Origin: Merdibacter sp965119685 | GTDB lineage: Bacteria > Bacillota_I > Bacilli_A > Erysipelotrichales > Erysipelotrichaceae | Length of the DNA: 64,000 nucleotides | NCBI GenBank assembly: GCA_965119685.1 | Contig: OZ221971.1 | Location: 930,001-994,000, forward strand | Direction of reading: 5' to 3' | In this document: positions 44,298 to 54,013 of the stretch, in pieces | How positions within the stretch are numbered: the first letter of the stretch is position 1 | How the letters are laid out: each line of letters opens with the position of its first letter | Notes under the pieces: generated by a model | The model's database searches: none | The model's input: the letters and a program-made list of their open reading frames with translations, nothing else | Told to the model about the DNA's origin: nothing | Made by a program: the position numbers and the translations under genes

Positions 44298-44350
44298 GGG
44301 TTCGCAATCTTCAAGCGAAGACAACCATAGCTAGAAAGGGGGAGCAATGC

Positions 44351-44581
44351 ATGGAATTTTTGCAGATCATACTCATGTTTGTATCGGTCGTATTGATCAT
44401 ACTCTCTTTACTGCAAGGTGGAAAGTCAGACGGGCTCAGCTCGGCATTTACCGGCGCCGGTGATTTGAACCTGTTCGCAAATACGAAGGAACGCGGTCCG
44501 GAGAAAGTCATCTCCAACGCCACGATGGTGACGGGCATCGTATTCTTCGTACTCGTGGTATTGATTCGAGTATTTGGATAA
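44351..44581 (+). CDS. secG: preprotein translocase subunit SecG
   Basis: A 76-residue protein with two membrane helices and the family core SLLQGGKSDGLSSAFTGAG. SecG assists the SecYEG channel. Its position before rnr and smpB is the conserved Firmicutes order. AAAGGGGGAGCAATGC precedes the ATG. Confidence 0.95.
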   Translation: MEFLQIILMFVSVVLIILSLLQGGKSDGLSSAFTGAGDLNLFANTKERGPEKVISNATMVTGIVFFVLVVLIRVFG

Positions 44582-44605
44582 GACCCTGCATTGGGTCTTT
44601 TTTTT
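44580..44605 (+). terminator. Rho-independent terminator between secG and rnr
   Basis: AAGACCC-TGCATT-GGGTCTT perfect stem, then eight T. It overlaps the secG stop; rnr begins 19 bases later, so read-through must feed rnr, or rnr has an unseen promoter. Confidence 0.85.
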
Positions 44606-44623
44606 GGATGGAGGGACGCGCGA

Positions 44624-46822
44624 ATGAAAGAAAAGCTGCTGGAGCTGCTGGAAAAGAACAAACAAGGCTATCAAAGCGCACAGCTTGCCGAACTGCTCAA
44701 CGTACAGGGGCATGCGCAATATACGAAGCTGGTGCGTCTGCTCAATGCGCTGGAGGATGCATGGGTCATCGCCAGAGATGAGCGGGATCGCTATCACATC
44801 GCCGCCGATCTGGGCTATTTTCAGGGGACGCTGCGGGTGAATCCTAAAGGATTTGGCTTTATCGATCTGGAGGATGTCAGCTATTACGTCGCAAAGGACA
44901 ACCTGCATTTGGGGATGGACGGCGATCGGGTAGTCGCCCGCATCATCGCCGATTCCCGCCGTGAGAGCGAATGCGAGGTCATGTGCATTTTGGAGCATCA
45001 CAACAAGCGCTTTGTCGGCGTGGTGAAAAAAGAGCGGAAGCAGTTCTATTTCCTTGCGGATAAGGATTTGGGCGGGCGGCGCATCCTCGTGGAAAACTAT
45101 GCGGAGTTTCCGTTGGTTCACGATTCTAAAGTGCTGGTGGAGATCGATTCCTATGGGCGTGAGCTGAAAGGGCATATCACCAGGGTGCTCGGATATAAGT
45201 ACGACCCGGGCATCGATATTCTATCGTTGCTTGTTGAAAACGACATCTACACGGAGTTTGCGCCAGAGACGCTGGCGGAGCTTTCGCAGGTACCCTCTGC
45301 CGTAGACGAGTCGATGATCGAGGATAACCGTCATGATCTGCGCGACTTGCTGACGATCACGATCGATGGGGAGGATGCACGGGACTTTGACGACGCCATC
45401 AGCATTCAAAAGCAGAAGGACGGCTATCGCTTATGGGTACATATCGCCGATGTCTCTTACTATGTGCGCCCGCACACCGCGTTAGATCAGGAGGCGTATC
45501 GCCGCGGTACCAGCGTGTATGTCACTGATCGGGTCGTACCGATGCTGCCGCAGGTGCTCAGCAACGGCATCTGCTCGCTCAATCCCAAGGAGGACCGCTT
45601 TGCCCTCAGCGCTCAGATGGACATCAAAAGTGACGGTTCCATCCGCTCTTATCAGTTATATCCATCGCTGATCAACAGCGATGAGCGGATGACCTATACC
45701 GATGTCAACCACATCATGGAGGGAGAGGAAACGCTGATGAAGCGCTATTCTCACCTGTTAGCGATGATCTCCTATATGCAGGAATGCGCGCACTGGATTC
45801 GCCGGCGGCGTCATGCGTTAGGGGCGATCAACTTCGATACGAAGGAAGCCAAGATCATCGTCAACGAGCAGGGGGAACCGACGGACGTCGTCTTGCGGCA
45901 GCGCGGGGAGGCAGAGCGCATCATTGAGGATTTCATGATCTGTGCCAACGAATGTGTTGCTGCGCATCTCAAGTGGCTGGATGTGCCGGCGGTATATCGC
46001 GTGCATGAGCAGCCGGAGCCGAAAAAGGTGAGAACCTTTGCCCGCATCGCCAAGACGCTGGGATATTCCTTTGTCGTCAACATTGCCAACGTTCACGCCA
46101 ACCAGTTTCAAAAGCTGCTGGAGGAAGCGAAAGGCGCCGAGAATTATGACGTGCTCTCCGCTTATATGCTGCGCAGTATGCAGAAGGCGCGCTATGACGC
46201 GCATTGCTTGGGGCATTTTGGGCTGGGCTTGAGCGAGTATCTGCATTTTACCTCGCCGATTCGCCGTTACCCGGATCTCGTCGTCCATCGAATGCTGCGC
46301 CGTTATGTCTTTGAAGGCAGTCAGGATCAGGCACAGTTAGCCAAGGACGCCGCATGGGTGGCGCAGGCAGGAGAGGATGCCAGCGTGCGGGAACGCTGTG
46401 CCCAAGAGGCGGAAAGAGACGTCGACGATATGAAAAAGGCGCAGTACATGGAGCGCTTTGTCGGCAGTACCTTTGCCGGAAAGGTCTCGGGCATTACCCG
46501 CTTCGGCATGTTTGTCGAGCTGGAGAATACGATCGAGGGCTTGGTGCACATCTCCTCGATGAAAGACGACCGTTATCAATACCATGAAGAATCACTGTCT
46601 TTGATCGGTGAGCATACCGCGAATGTCTATCGCATGGGCGATGAGGTCAAGGTGCGCTGTGTCGGCGCCAACCGCTGGAAGCGTCAGATTGACTTTGAAC
46701 TGCTGGAGATGGGGAAACGCAGGAAAAAGCCGAAGCCGCGAAACGATCGCAGACAGACGCCGGATAGAAACGTGCGCAAAGCGAAAAGACGGGGAATGCG
46801 CAGAAAGGGGAAGCGCAGATGA
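44624..46822 (+). CDS. rnr: ribonuclease R
   Basis: A 732-residue 3'-5' exoribonuclease. An N-terminal helix-turn-helix (YQSAQLAELLNVQGHAQYTKL) comes first, then cold-shock domains with VNPKGFGFIDL and the RNB catalytic core GEDARDFDDAISI at about 249-261. Further RNB blocks are FTSPIRRYPDLVVHR and, last, an S1 domain GKVSGITRFGMFVELENTIEGLVHISS with a lysine/arginine-rich tail. It degrades structured RNA and works with SmpB and tmRNA, whose gene smpB is two genes downstream. GGAGGGA precedes ATG 44624. Confidence 0.95.
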   Translation: MKEKLLELLEKNKQGYQSAQLAELLNVQGHAQYTKLVRLLNALEDAWVIARDERDRYHIAADLGYFQGTLRVNPKGFGFIDLEDVSYYVAKDNLHLGMDGDRVVARIIADSRRESECEVMCILEHHNKRFVGVVKKERKQFYFLADKDLGGRRILVENYAEFPLVHDSKVLVEIDSYGRELKGHITRVLGYKYDPGIDILSLLVENDIYTEFAPETLAELSQVPSAVDESMIEDNRHDLRDLLTITIDGEDARDFDDAISIQKQKDGYRLWVHIADVSYYVRPHTALDQEAYRRGTSVYVTDRVVPMLPQVLSNGICSLNPKEDRFALSAQMDIKSDGSIRSYQLYPSLINSDERMTYTDVNHIMEGEETLMKRYSHLLAMISYMQECAHWIRRRRHALGAINFDTKEAKIIVNEQGEPTDVVLRQRGEAERIIEDFMICANECVAAHLKWLDVPAVYRVHEQPEPKKVRTFARIAKTLGYSFVVNIANVHANQFQKLLEEAKGAENYDVLSAYMLRSMQKARYDAHCLGHFGLGLSEYLHFTSPIRRYPDLVVHRMLRRYVFEGSQDQAQLAKDAAWVAQAGEDASVRERCAQEAERDVDDMKKAQYMERFVGSTFAGKVSGITRFGMFVELENTIEGLVHISSMKDDRYQYHEESLSLIGEHTANVYRMGDEVKVRCVGANRWKRQIDFELLEMGKRRKKPKPRNDRRQTPDRNVRKAKRRGMRRKGKRR

Positions 46823-47952
46823 AAAGAGCAGGAGCGCTGTGCATAGCCGCGTTAGCAATACTCGCCGGCTGTCAGCAGGAGCCGCAGACGGTGCAGCCGC
46901 CAAAGGAGGAACAGCCGATCATCGAAGAAAGCAAGGAAATCCGCTTTTTGGCGGTCGGTGATAATCTGATTCACGGACTGATCTATGAAAGCGGCTTGCA
47001 GGCGGATGGCACGTATCATTTTGATGCGATGTATGAGCGGACGGCGGATACGATAGCGGCGGCGGATGTCGCTTATCTCAATCAGGAGACTGTCTGCGGC
47101 GGTACACAGCTGGGACTGCGCTCATATCCGACCTTTAACAGCCCTTATGAGATATTGGACGGCGTGGCAAACGCGGGCTTTGACTGGATTTCCACCTCCA
47201 GCAATCATTCGATGGATGTCGGGGCGCAGGGCATCCTCAATCAGCTGGCATACATAGATCGTCTGCCGTTGGTGCAAAGCGGTACGCATGCGGATGCACA
47301 GGATGCCCTTACCCCTCGCGTGTTGGAGAAAAACGGCGTGCGGATCGGTTTTTTGAGCTATACCTACGGGTTAAACGGTTTTACCCTGCCCGCTGATCAG
47401 TCCTATCTCGTCGATTTGATCGATGATGAGAAGATCGCCGAAGATATGGAGCGCTTGCAGGCGGTCAGCGATGTGCAGGTCGTCAGCATGCACTGGGGCG
47501 AGGAGTATCAGTTTGAACCCAACGCGGAACAGCGCCGTTTGGCACAGCTGTTAAGCGATCTGGGAGCGGATGTCGTCATCGGTACGCATCCCCACGTATT
47601 GCAGCCCGCCGAGATCTTGACGGGGCAAAGCGGCAATGAAACGCTCGTCTGGTATTCCTTGGGCAACTTTGTATCGGCGCAGGATGTGAACAGCCGCATG
47701 CTGGGAGGCATGGCAAAATGGACGCTCGTCTATCATCCCGACGAGCAAAGCGTGGAATTTCAGGACATTCGTTTTGAGCCGACGGTGATGTATTTCGATG
47801 CGATGGGAGAACAGGTTGAGGTCATTTCGCTAAAGGAGTATGACGATACGTTTGCCTCGACGCATTACATACAGGGGCAGGATATGTCCCGGCAGTATTT
47901 TATCGATCTGTGCGAGGAGATCATGAAAGAGAGCGTAACGCTGGAGTATTAG
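46819..47952 (+). CDS. CapA family lipoprotein
   Basis: A 377-residue CapA-type metallophosphoesterase-fold protein. It has a lipobox LAILAGC with the lipidated cysteine at residue 18. Family blocks are FLAVGDNLIHG, VAYLNQETVCGG, STSSNHSMDVG, VVSMHWGEEYQF, VIGTHPHVLQPAE and LVWYSLGNFVSAQ. Founding members act in poly-gamma-glutamate capsule synthesis, but here no capB or capC is present, so that role is unproven. It overlaps rnr by four bases. Confidence 0.88.
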   Translation: MKRAGALCIAALAILAGCQQEPQTVQPPKEEQPIIEESKEIRFLAVGDNLIHGLIYESGLQADGTYHFDAMYERTADTIAAADVAYLNQETVCGGTQLGLRSYPTFNSPYEILDGVANAGFDWISTSSNHSMDVGAQGILNQLAYIDRLPLVQSGTHADAQDALTPRVLEKNGVRIGFLSYTYGLNGFTLPADQSYLVDLIDDEKIAEDMERLQAVSDVQVVSMHWGEEYQFEPNAEQRRLAQLLSDLGADVVIGTHPHVLQPAEILTGQSGNETLVWYSLGNFVSAQDVNSRMLGGMAKWTLVYHPDEQSVEFQDIRFEPTVMYFDAMGEQVEVISLKEYDDTFASTHYIQGQDMSRQYFIDLCEEIMKESVTLEY

Positions 47953-47962
47953 GAGTGAGAAG

Positions 47963-48418
47963 ATGGCCGAACGAAAGATTGTCGCCTATAACCGAAAGGC
48001 GTCGCATGATTATTTTTTAGAGGATCGCTATGAAGCGGGCTTGGAGCTGGCAGGAACGGAGATCAAATCCGTGCGCAACGGCAAGGTGCAGCTGAAAGAT
48101 TCGTATATCAGCTTTGTCAACAATGAGGCGTTTGTCAAGGAGATGCACATCTCCCCTTATACCTATGGCAATCGGTTTAATCATGATGAAACGCGGGAGC
48201 GCAAGCTGCTGCTGCATCGGGAGGAGATTCGCCGCCTTCAGCAAAAGGTGCAGCAAAAGGGCTATACCATCGTGCCGATTTCGATCTACCTCGTCCATGG
48301 CTTAGCTAAGATGGAGATTGCGCTTGCCAAGGGAAAGCAGCTGCACGATAAGCGAAACAGCGAAAAGGAGCGCGATGCAAAGCGTGAGATTGAAAAGGCG
48401 ATGAAACGAGAGCGATAA
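47963..48418 (+). CDS. smpB: SsrA-binding protein SmpB
   Basis: A 151-residue protein required for tmRNA ribosome rescue. It has YNRKASHDYFLEDRYEAGLEL with GTEIKSVRNGKVQLKDSYISF, then HLxPY-like MHISPYTYGN, and a lysine-rich tail KGKQLHDKRNSEKERDAKREI. Length and motifs are standard. It is ten bases after capA. The tmRNA gene itself is not seen in the following 500 bases. Confidence 0.95.
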   Translation: MAERKIVAYNRKASHDYFLEDRYEAGLELAGTEIKSVRNGKVQLKDSYISFVNNEAFVKEMHISPYTYGNRFNHDETRERKLLLHREEIRRLQQKVQQKGYTIVPISIYLVHGLAKMEIALAKGKQLHDKRNSEKERDAKREIEKAMKRER

Positions 48419-48439
48419 CGATTCCGACAATGGGAAACG

Positions 48440-48485
48440 GCGTTTTCTCCCTGTTGAAAAACGATGGGAGAGAGCGCTTTTTTTA
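48440..48485 (+). terminator. Rho-independent terminator after smpB
   Basis: A 12-bp stem, GCGTTTTCTCCC with GGGAGAGAGCGC (two G-T pairs), followed by seven T. Confidence 0.8.
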
Positions 48486-48939
48486 GGGATTTCGCTGGCT
48501 GTTAGGCACGCATGCCACTCTTGAGACATAGGTGTGTCCGGTTAGGCATGTGTCAGAGAACAGCGGGTTTTGCCGTCACAATCGTTTTGTATGGCAGAGG
48601 TGATGCGGTTTGAAAGAAGCGTTCGTGCAAAAGCGTCATGGGGAGCACTGGATGAGACACACACGTAGGAGCGATGGAAAGTGTCGCAGAGGGTCATCAT
48701 TGAAAAGGGACAGCGGGTGTGACGGCGGCGCTCTGCGGCGTGCTTGCCTTGGTTGTTTTGATCTCTCCTTTGGCTCGCTTGGCGTTTTGGTAAGAACGGA
48801 TGCGCCTGCTGTTATCGTAAGGGGATGCGGCTGATCTAGGAGAAGTGTGCAGGGAAAAATATGAAAATGCGAAAAAGGCGTCAAAACCGGCGGAAATCCG
48901 TATTTTTTAGATAAATGGGCTGAGGTTGGCCCGCTGATC
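48486..48939. other. intergenic region with no supported gene
   Basis: I looked here for ssrA (tmRNA), which often follows smpB, and found neither its conserved 5' start nor a peptide tag with TAA. Short open frames have no ribosome site or family resemblance. Confidence 0.4.
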
Positions 48940-48948
48940 TGTTATAAT
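48940..48948 (+). promoter_or_regulatory. extended -10 promoter of the AGCS symporter
   Basis: TGTTATAAT, extended -10, 39 bases before the start codon. Confidence 0.55.
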
Positions 48949-48986
48949 GAAAGCACATGAGCATTCAATAGAAATGAGAGGATAGC

Positions 48987-50402
48987 ATGGAGGTTTTCAC
49001 ATTTATCTACAATGTATTGTGGGGAGATTTCATCACGATTACTTTGCCGGGCGGGGTGACGCTGGGATTGTCGCTGTTAGTGCTGATCTTGGTGCCGGCC
49101 GGTATCTACTTTACGGTGCGCACGCGGTTTTTGCCCTTTCGCCTGTTCCCGGAAATGATTCGCGTTACGTTAAAAAGCAATCAGAAGGGGAAAGCCGGTG
49201 AGGGGATCTCCGGTGTGCAGGCGCTGATCGTTTCGACGGCGTGCCGCGTAGGCATGGGCAATCTGGTCGGTGTGGTCGCCGCAATTTCTGCCGGCGGTGC
49301 CGGTGCGGTGTTCTGGATGTGGCTCATTGCGCTGTTGGGCGCGTCCACTGCGTTCATCGAAGCGACGCTAGCGCAGATTTATAAAGAAAAAGACCCGCTG
49401 TACGGCGGTTACCGCGGCGGACCTGCCTATTATCTGCATCATCTTTTCGTTAAGAAAAACAGCAAGCGCAGACATTCTTTCATCGCTGTGCTGTTTGCGC
49501 TCTCCGGCTTGATCTGCTGGTGCGGCATCAGTCAGGTGACCGGCAATTCCATCTCCAGCGCTTTTCAAAACGCTTTTCACATCCCGCCGATCTATTCGAC
49601 GATCGCTTTGGTCGCCATTGCGGCTGTCGTCGTTTTGCGCAAGCATGCGACGGTGCGGGTGCTGGACATCTTGGTGCCGATCATGGCGGCATGTTATTTC
49701 TTCATTACGGTATGTATCATCGTGATGAATGCTTCGCAGCTGCCGGTGGTGTTTGAACGCATCTTTGCGGAGGCATTCGGCTTTCGGCAGGTGGTCGGCG
49801 GCGGCATCGGCGCGGTCATCATGAACGGCGCGAAACGCGGGCTGTTTTCCAATGAGGCGGGCAGCGGCTCTGCCCCTTGCGCAGCTGCAGCTGCGGACAT
49901 CTCTCATCCGGCCAAGGAGGGCCTCTTGCAGGCGCTGGGCGTGTTTATCGACACGCTGATGATTTGCAGCTGTACGGCGATGATCATGCTGATGACACCT
50001 ACAGAGCTGACACAGGGCTTGCAGGGAATGGATCTGCTGCAAGAATCGATGCGCTATCATCTGGGGGAGTTCGGCGTGGTTTTCATCGCGGTCATCCTCT
50101 GGCTGTTCAGCTTTTCCACCTTTTTGGGGATTTTGTTTTACGCTCGCAGCAATGTCGCTTATTTGTTCGGCGACCGCTGGCTTCCGCAGACGCTCTATAA
50201 GCTGTTAGCGCTTGCCATGCTGTTTGTCGGCGGCTTGGCGGCGTATCAGTTCGTCTGGGATCTCGGCGATGTCGGGGTGGGGCTGATGACCATTTTCAAT
50301 ATGATCGCCTTGTTCCCGCTGGCGCCAAAAGCGCTGGAATCGCTGCGTGACTATGAACGCATCCGTGCGAAAGAGCGTGCGCATGCCAAGGAAGAAGCAT
50401 AA
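48987..50402 (+). CDS. sodium:alanine/glycine symporter (AGCS family)
   Basis: A 471-residue carrier with about eleven membrane helices. Family signatures are GEGISGVQALIVSTACRVGMGNLVGV (start quoted), YGGYRGGPAYYL, and MNGAKRGLFSNEAGSGSAPCAAAAAD. Members import alanine, glycine or related amino acids with Na+. The frame is intact and the length standard. AGAGGATAGC precedes the ATG. It is transcribed alone between a promoter and a terminator. Confidence 0.92.
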   Translation: MEVFTFIYNVLWGDFITITLPGGVTLGLSLLVLILVPAGIYFTVRTRFLPFRLFPEMIRVTLKSNQKGKAGEGISGVQALIVSTACRVGMGNLVGVVAAISAGGAGAVFWMWLIALLGASTAFIEATLAQIYKEKDPLYGGYRGGPAYYLHHLFVKKNSKRRHSFIAVLFALSGLICWCGISQVTGNSISSAFQNAFHIPPIYSTIALVAIAAVVVLRKHATVRVLDILVPIMAACYFFITVCIIVMNASQLPVVFERIFAEAFGFRQVVGGGIGAVIMNGAKRGLFSNEAGSGSAPCAAAAADISHPAKEGLLQALGVFIDTLMICSCTAMIMLMTPTELTQGLQGMDLLQESMRYHLGEFGVVFIAVILWLFSFSTFLGILFYARSNVAYLFGDRWLPQTLYKLLALAMLFVGGLAAYQFVWDLGDVGVGLMTIFNMIALFPLAPKALESLRDYERIRAKERAHAKEEA

Positions 50403-50420
50403 CAAAAAGAGAATAAGAAA

Positions 50421-50466
50421 GAAACACAGGTGTCAAAGCGTGATCGCAGGATGTCTGTGTTTTTTC
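50421..50466 (+). terminator. Rho-independent terminator
   Basis: ACACAG-GTGTC pairs with GATGT-CTGTGT, followed by TTTTTT, about 20 bases after the symporter. Confidence 0.75.
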
Positions 50467-50506
50467 AGTGAAAGAAAGCGCGCGCTGTCAAAGAGAGGAG
50501 ATGTGC

Positions 50507-51196
50507 TCACTCTCCTTTGCCCGTACAGATCTCCAACAAATATCCGATCCCGCGCGAGGATGTGATGCACACTACGCTGTCCTTGAGCTTTGCGCGCAGC
50601 TTGAAGACGTGCACATCGACGATGCGCGTATCCCCGTCATAGTCGAAGCCCCAGATCTCATTTAAAATTTGGTTGCGGGAGAGCACCGTTTCGGGATGGG
50701 ACAGGAAGTAATTGAGAATGTCAAATTCCTTGCGGGTAAGCGAGATGCCTTTCCCCTTGACGCTCACCTGCCGGCTGCGTTCATCTAGCGTGAGGTCGCC
50801 GTAAGCGCGTATCTGCTTTTCTTCTCTTTGGGGGCGCTGCATCAGATGATGAGAGATGCGGATGGTCAGCTCCCGCGGAGAAAAGGGCTTGCGCATGTAG
50901 TCGTCGGCGCCCGCCGCAAACGCCTGTTCCAGATCGTCAATGCCATCCTTTGCCGTCAGCATGAACAGCACGCTGTCGATGTGCTGCCTGCGCAGCTCCT
51001 GTACCAGCTCGATTCCGTTTTTGCCGGGCATCATCCAGTCGATGAGAATGAGATCATAGTTTTGTTCCTGCATGATCTTGCGATAGCCGCACTCTCCATC
51101 CTTTGCATCCTCGACGTCATAGCCGGCTTTGAGCAGATCGTAGCCGATGATCTTACGGATGTCCTCGTTGTCGTCGACGATTAAAATACGCTGCAT
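50507..51196 (-). CDS. OmpR-family response regulator without neighbouring kinase
   Basis: A 229-residue regulator. The receiver (ILIVDDNED, phosphoacceptor in LILIDWMMPGKNG, MLTAKDG, YMRKPFSPRE) is complete. The C-terminal winged helix has LTRKEFDILNYFLSHPETVLSRNQIL and RIVDVHVFKLRAKL. It should be phosphorylatable, but no histidine kinase is adjacent. The ATG at 51196 follows GGGGGG with a six-base gap. It is convergent with the AGCS gene and lies downstream of asd on the same strand. Confidence 0.92.
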   Translation of the reverse strand: MQRILIVDDNEDIRKIIGYDLLKAGYDVEDAKDGECGYRKIMQEQNYDLILIDWMMPGKNGIELVQELRRQHIDSVLFMLTAKDGIDDLEQAFAAGADDYMRKPFSPRELTIRISHHLMQRPQREEKQIRAYGDLTLDERSRQVSVKGKGISLTRKEFDILNYFLSHPETVLSRNQILNEIWGFDYDGDTRIVDVHVFKLRAKLKDSVVCITSSRGIGYLLEICTGKGE

Positions 51197-51434
51197 GCGC
51201 ATCCCCCCTTTTCTTCATTAAACCATAACAATATCATCCTCAGATGAAGACTGTGTAAAAGTTTCGTTATATTTTTCGCAAAGGGAATTGGTTCAAAAGC
51301 GCTGTGCATGGAGGAAGGGGGAAGCGCTCAAAGGCTTTCAGGATGCGTGTAAAAGCGGCGAGGGTGCGCACAGCTTGTTCAAGGATGCGTCAGTGCAGGC
51401 GGGATGTGTTGATGCCCTTTTCCCTGTAACATAG

Positions 51435-51462
51435 AAAAGACGTCAGGTGTGCTGACCTGACG
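51435..51462 (-). terminator. terminator of the hom-lysC-asd operon
   Basis: CGTCAGGT pairs perfectly with ACCTGACG (51441-51448 and 51455-51462). On the minus strand it is followed by TCTTTTCT, about 120 bases after asd. The remaining 51203-51580 shows nothing else. Confidence 0.6.
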
Positions 51463-51580
51463 CCGGTTTTGATAAGGCTGTAGTTTCCGCTGCTTTTAGA
51501 TGCGAGGCATGTAAGCGTGCCGCTTCCCTTTCATACGGGACATTGACTGGGAAAAAACATGTGATAAATCGTCGCTCTCC

Positions 51581-52603
51581 TTAAATCTTTCCCTGCTGAA
51601 TCAGCAGTTCGGCGATCTGCACGGCGTTGGTCGCCGCCCCTTTGCGAACCTGATCGCCGCAGCACCAGAAGACGAGCGAGCGGCCGCTTGGGTCGGAGAT
51701 GTCCTTGCGCACTCTGCCGACAAAGACGAGATCCTGATCGCTCGTGTCTAACGGCATCGGATAACGGGCATTTTGCGGATCGTCCACCAGCTTTACGCCC
51801 GGCGCATTGGCTAACAGTGCTCTGGCCTTTTCCACGTCGACCTCTTTTTCAAATTCGACGGTGATGCTCTCTGAATGTGAGCGCAGCACCGGAACCCGCA
51901 CGCAGGTGCAGTTGACGCGCAGCGCATCGGCATGCAAAATCTTTCTGCCCTCGTTTTGCATCTTCATCTCTTCGCTGGAATAGCCCAGCTCGTCAAACCC
52001 GCCGATTTGGGGAATCAGATTGCAGGCGATGGGATGCTGGAAAACCTCAGGCGCACTGAGCGCTTCCTTGTTCACCAGCTGCTTCATCTGCGTATTCAGC
52101 TCGCTGATGCCGCCCACGCCGGCGCCGCTGACCGCCTGATAAGTCGAAACGATCATGCGCTTTGCGCCAAACGCCTGATGCAGCGGATATAAAGCGACCA
52201 AGGCGATGATCGTCGCACAGTTGGGGTTGGCGATGATGCCGTGATGGGTAAAGGCATCCGCAGGGTTGACCTCCGGGATGACCAAGGGCACGTCCTTTTC
52301 CAGACGATAAGCGCTGCTGTTGTCGATGACGATCGCTCCCTTGGCGGCGGCGATCGGAAGAAAACGCTTGGCGACATCGTTTTCAGCAGCTCCTAATACA
52401 ATGTCGACATCATCGAAGCTATGCTCCCCGCAAGCTTCAATGACATGCGCCTGCTCACGAAAGCAGATCGTCTTGCCGGCGCTGCGCTTGCTCGCTAACA
52501 GCTTTAAACCGGCAATGGGGAGTGAGCGTTCCTCCAATACCCGAATCATCTCTTTGCCGACAGCGCCGCTGGCGCCTAACACGGCGATGCGATAGTGCTT
52601 CAT
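51581..52603 (-). CDS. asd: aspartate-semialdehyde dehydrogenase
   Basis: A 340-residue enzyme that reduces aspartyl phosphate to the semialdehyde. The NADP-binding start is VLGASGAVGKEM, the active-site cysteine is C129 in NPNCATI, and STYQAVSGAGVGG and RVPVLRSHSESITVEF hold other catalytic residues. It is last in the minus-strand hom-lysC-asd operon and overlaps the lysC stop (ATGA). Confidence 0.95.
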   Translation of the reverse strand: MKHYRIAVLGASGAVGKEMIRVLEERSLPIAGLKLLASKRSAGKTICFREQAHVIEACGEHSFDDVDIVLGAAENDVAKRFLPIAAAKGAIVIDNSSAYRLEKDVPLVIPEVNPADAFTHHGIIANPNCATIIALVALYPLHQAFGAKRMIVSTYQAVSGAGVGGISELNTQMKQLVNKEALSAPEVFQHPIACNLIPQIGGFDELGYSSEEMKMQNEGRKILHADALRVNCTCVRVPVLRSHSESITVEFEKEVDVEKARALLANAPGVKLVDDPQNARYPMPLDTSDQDLVFVGRVRKDISDPSGRSLVFWCCGDQVRKGAATNAVQIAELLIQQGKI

Positions 52604-53931
52604 TGGTTTTCCTCCTTTTGGATAAAGCCGTCATAGATGACGGAGATCGTCTTTTCAAAGTCCTTGTTTTCCACCCCGACGATGATGTTGATCTCATCGC
52701 TGCCCTGAGCGATCATGCGAATGTTGATGTTGTTGTTGCCCAGCGCCGCAAACAGCCGTCCGCTGATGCCGGGACGCGAGCTCATATTGCGTCCGACGGT
52801 GGAGATGAGCGCGATCTCATCAAAAATCTTGATTTGATCCGGTGCGATCTCACGGCGAATGTCGTTGACGATGTCATAGATGATGTCTTTGACATCCCTG
52901 CTTGCCACGACGACGCTGAAAGAATCGATGCCGCTTGGTACATGCTCGATGGATACCCGATAGCGTTCAAAGACTGACAGCGCCTTGCGGACGATGCCCA
53001 GCTCATCCGACATGTGGTTTTTATAGATGGCGACGACCGTGAAGTCTTTTTTTCCGGCGATACCGGTGATGACATCATCGTCTTTCGCCTCCTCGCTGAG
53101 ATGGTTGAGGATGATCGTTCCCGGATTGTCCGGCTGATTGGTATTGAGGATGTTGATGGGAATGTTGGTGTCGCGGATGGGGAAGATCGCTTCCTCATGC
53201 AGCACGCTGGCACCCATGTAAGAGAGCTCGCGCAGCTCGCTGTAAGTGATCGTGCGGATCGGCTTGGGGTTGCGCACGATGCGCGGGTCCGCTACCAGAA
53301 AGCCGGAGACGTCCGTCCAGTTTTCATAGAGATCGGCATGCAGGCACTTGGCCAAGATCGAGCCGGTGATGTCGCTGCCGCCCCGCGTCATGATGCGGAT
53401 GCGTCCATCCGGTGCGCTGCCGTAAAAGCCCGGCATGACAAAGGGCTGGTTGTTGCGGGCGATGCGCTGTAAGCTTTTTTCACAGAAATCATAGTCGATG
53501 GCGCCGTCATAGCGAAAGCGGATCACATCCTTTGCATCGACAAACGCATAGCCCAGATATTCCGCCATCAGACGGGCGGTGAGGTATTCGCCGCGGCTGA
53601 CGAGCTCATCCAATGAGATCGAGGTCTTCATGCGGTTCCACAGCGCGTCCAACTCTCGTTCGATGGGATATCTCAGGTGAAGATCGTCGCGGATCTTCAC
53701 GTAACGCTCTTTAATCATGGAAAAGATGGGCGAGCAGTCCACATGATACTGCATGTGTGCCTGACACAGATAGAGCAGATCTGTCACCTTGTTGTCGTGT
53801 TTGTTGGCGCGTCCGATGGCGCTGACGACGACGAAGCGCCTTGCCGGATCGCTTTCTATAATATGCTTGACCTTGGCAAACTGCTGTGCGTTCGCCACTG
53901 ACGAGCCTCCGAATTTCGTGATTTTAATCAT
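52600..53931 (-). CDS. lysC: aspartate kinase
   Basis: A 443-residue kinase for the first step of the aspartate pathway. The catalytic domain shows ITKFGGSSVA, SRGEYLTARLMA and TRGGSDITGSILA. Two C-terminal ACT domains follow (FTVVAIYKNHMSDELGIVRKALSV, LISTVGRNMSSRPGISGRLFAAL in part), which bind the feedback amino acid. The layout is like the Bacillus LysC3/YclM type. It lies 82 bases after hom. Confidence 0.94.
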   Translation of the reverse strand: MIKITKFGGSSVANAQQFAKVKHIIESDPARRFVVVSAIGRANKHDNKVTDLLYLCQAHMQYHVDCSPIFSMIKERYVKIRDDLHLRYPIERELDALWNRMKTSISLDELVSRGEYLTARLMAEYLGYAFVDAKDVIRFRYDGAIDYDFCEKSLQRIARNNQPFVMPGFYGSAPDGRIRIMTRGGSDITGSILAKCLHADLYENWTDVSGFLVADPRIVRNPKPIRTITYSELRELSYMGASVLHEEAIFPIRDTNIPINILNTNQPDNPGTIILNHLSEEAKDDDVITGIAGKKDFTVVAIYKNHMSDELGIVRKALSVFERYRVSIEHVPSGIDSFSVVVASRDVKDIIYDIVNDIRREIAPDQIKIFDEIALISTVGRNMSSRPGISGRLFAALGNNNINIRMIAQGSDEINIIVGVENKDFEKTISVIYDGFIQKEENQ

Positions 53932-54013
53932 TGCATATCCCCCTTTTTCCCTGCGTTGTCCCTGTATGCGTCAGGGGCGTTGATCAACGTTGCCGCCGTG
54001 TGCCGCCGCTTGT

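Noticed and set aside
48610..48834. 74-codon frame after smpB
   Set aside because: Arg/Cys/Gly-rich translation without a ribosome site; likely chance.
48486..48940. Possible tmRNA (ssrA) gene after smpB
   Set aside because: No tRNA-like ends, no conserved 5' sequence and no tag-peptide frame were found.
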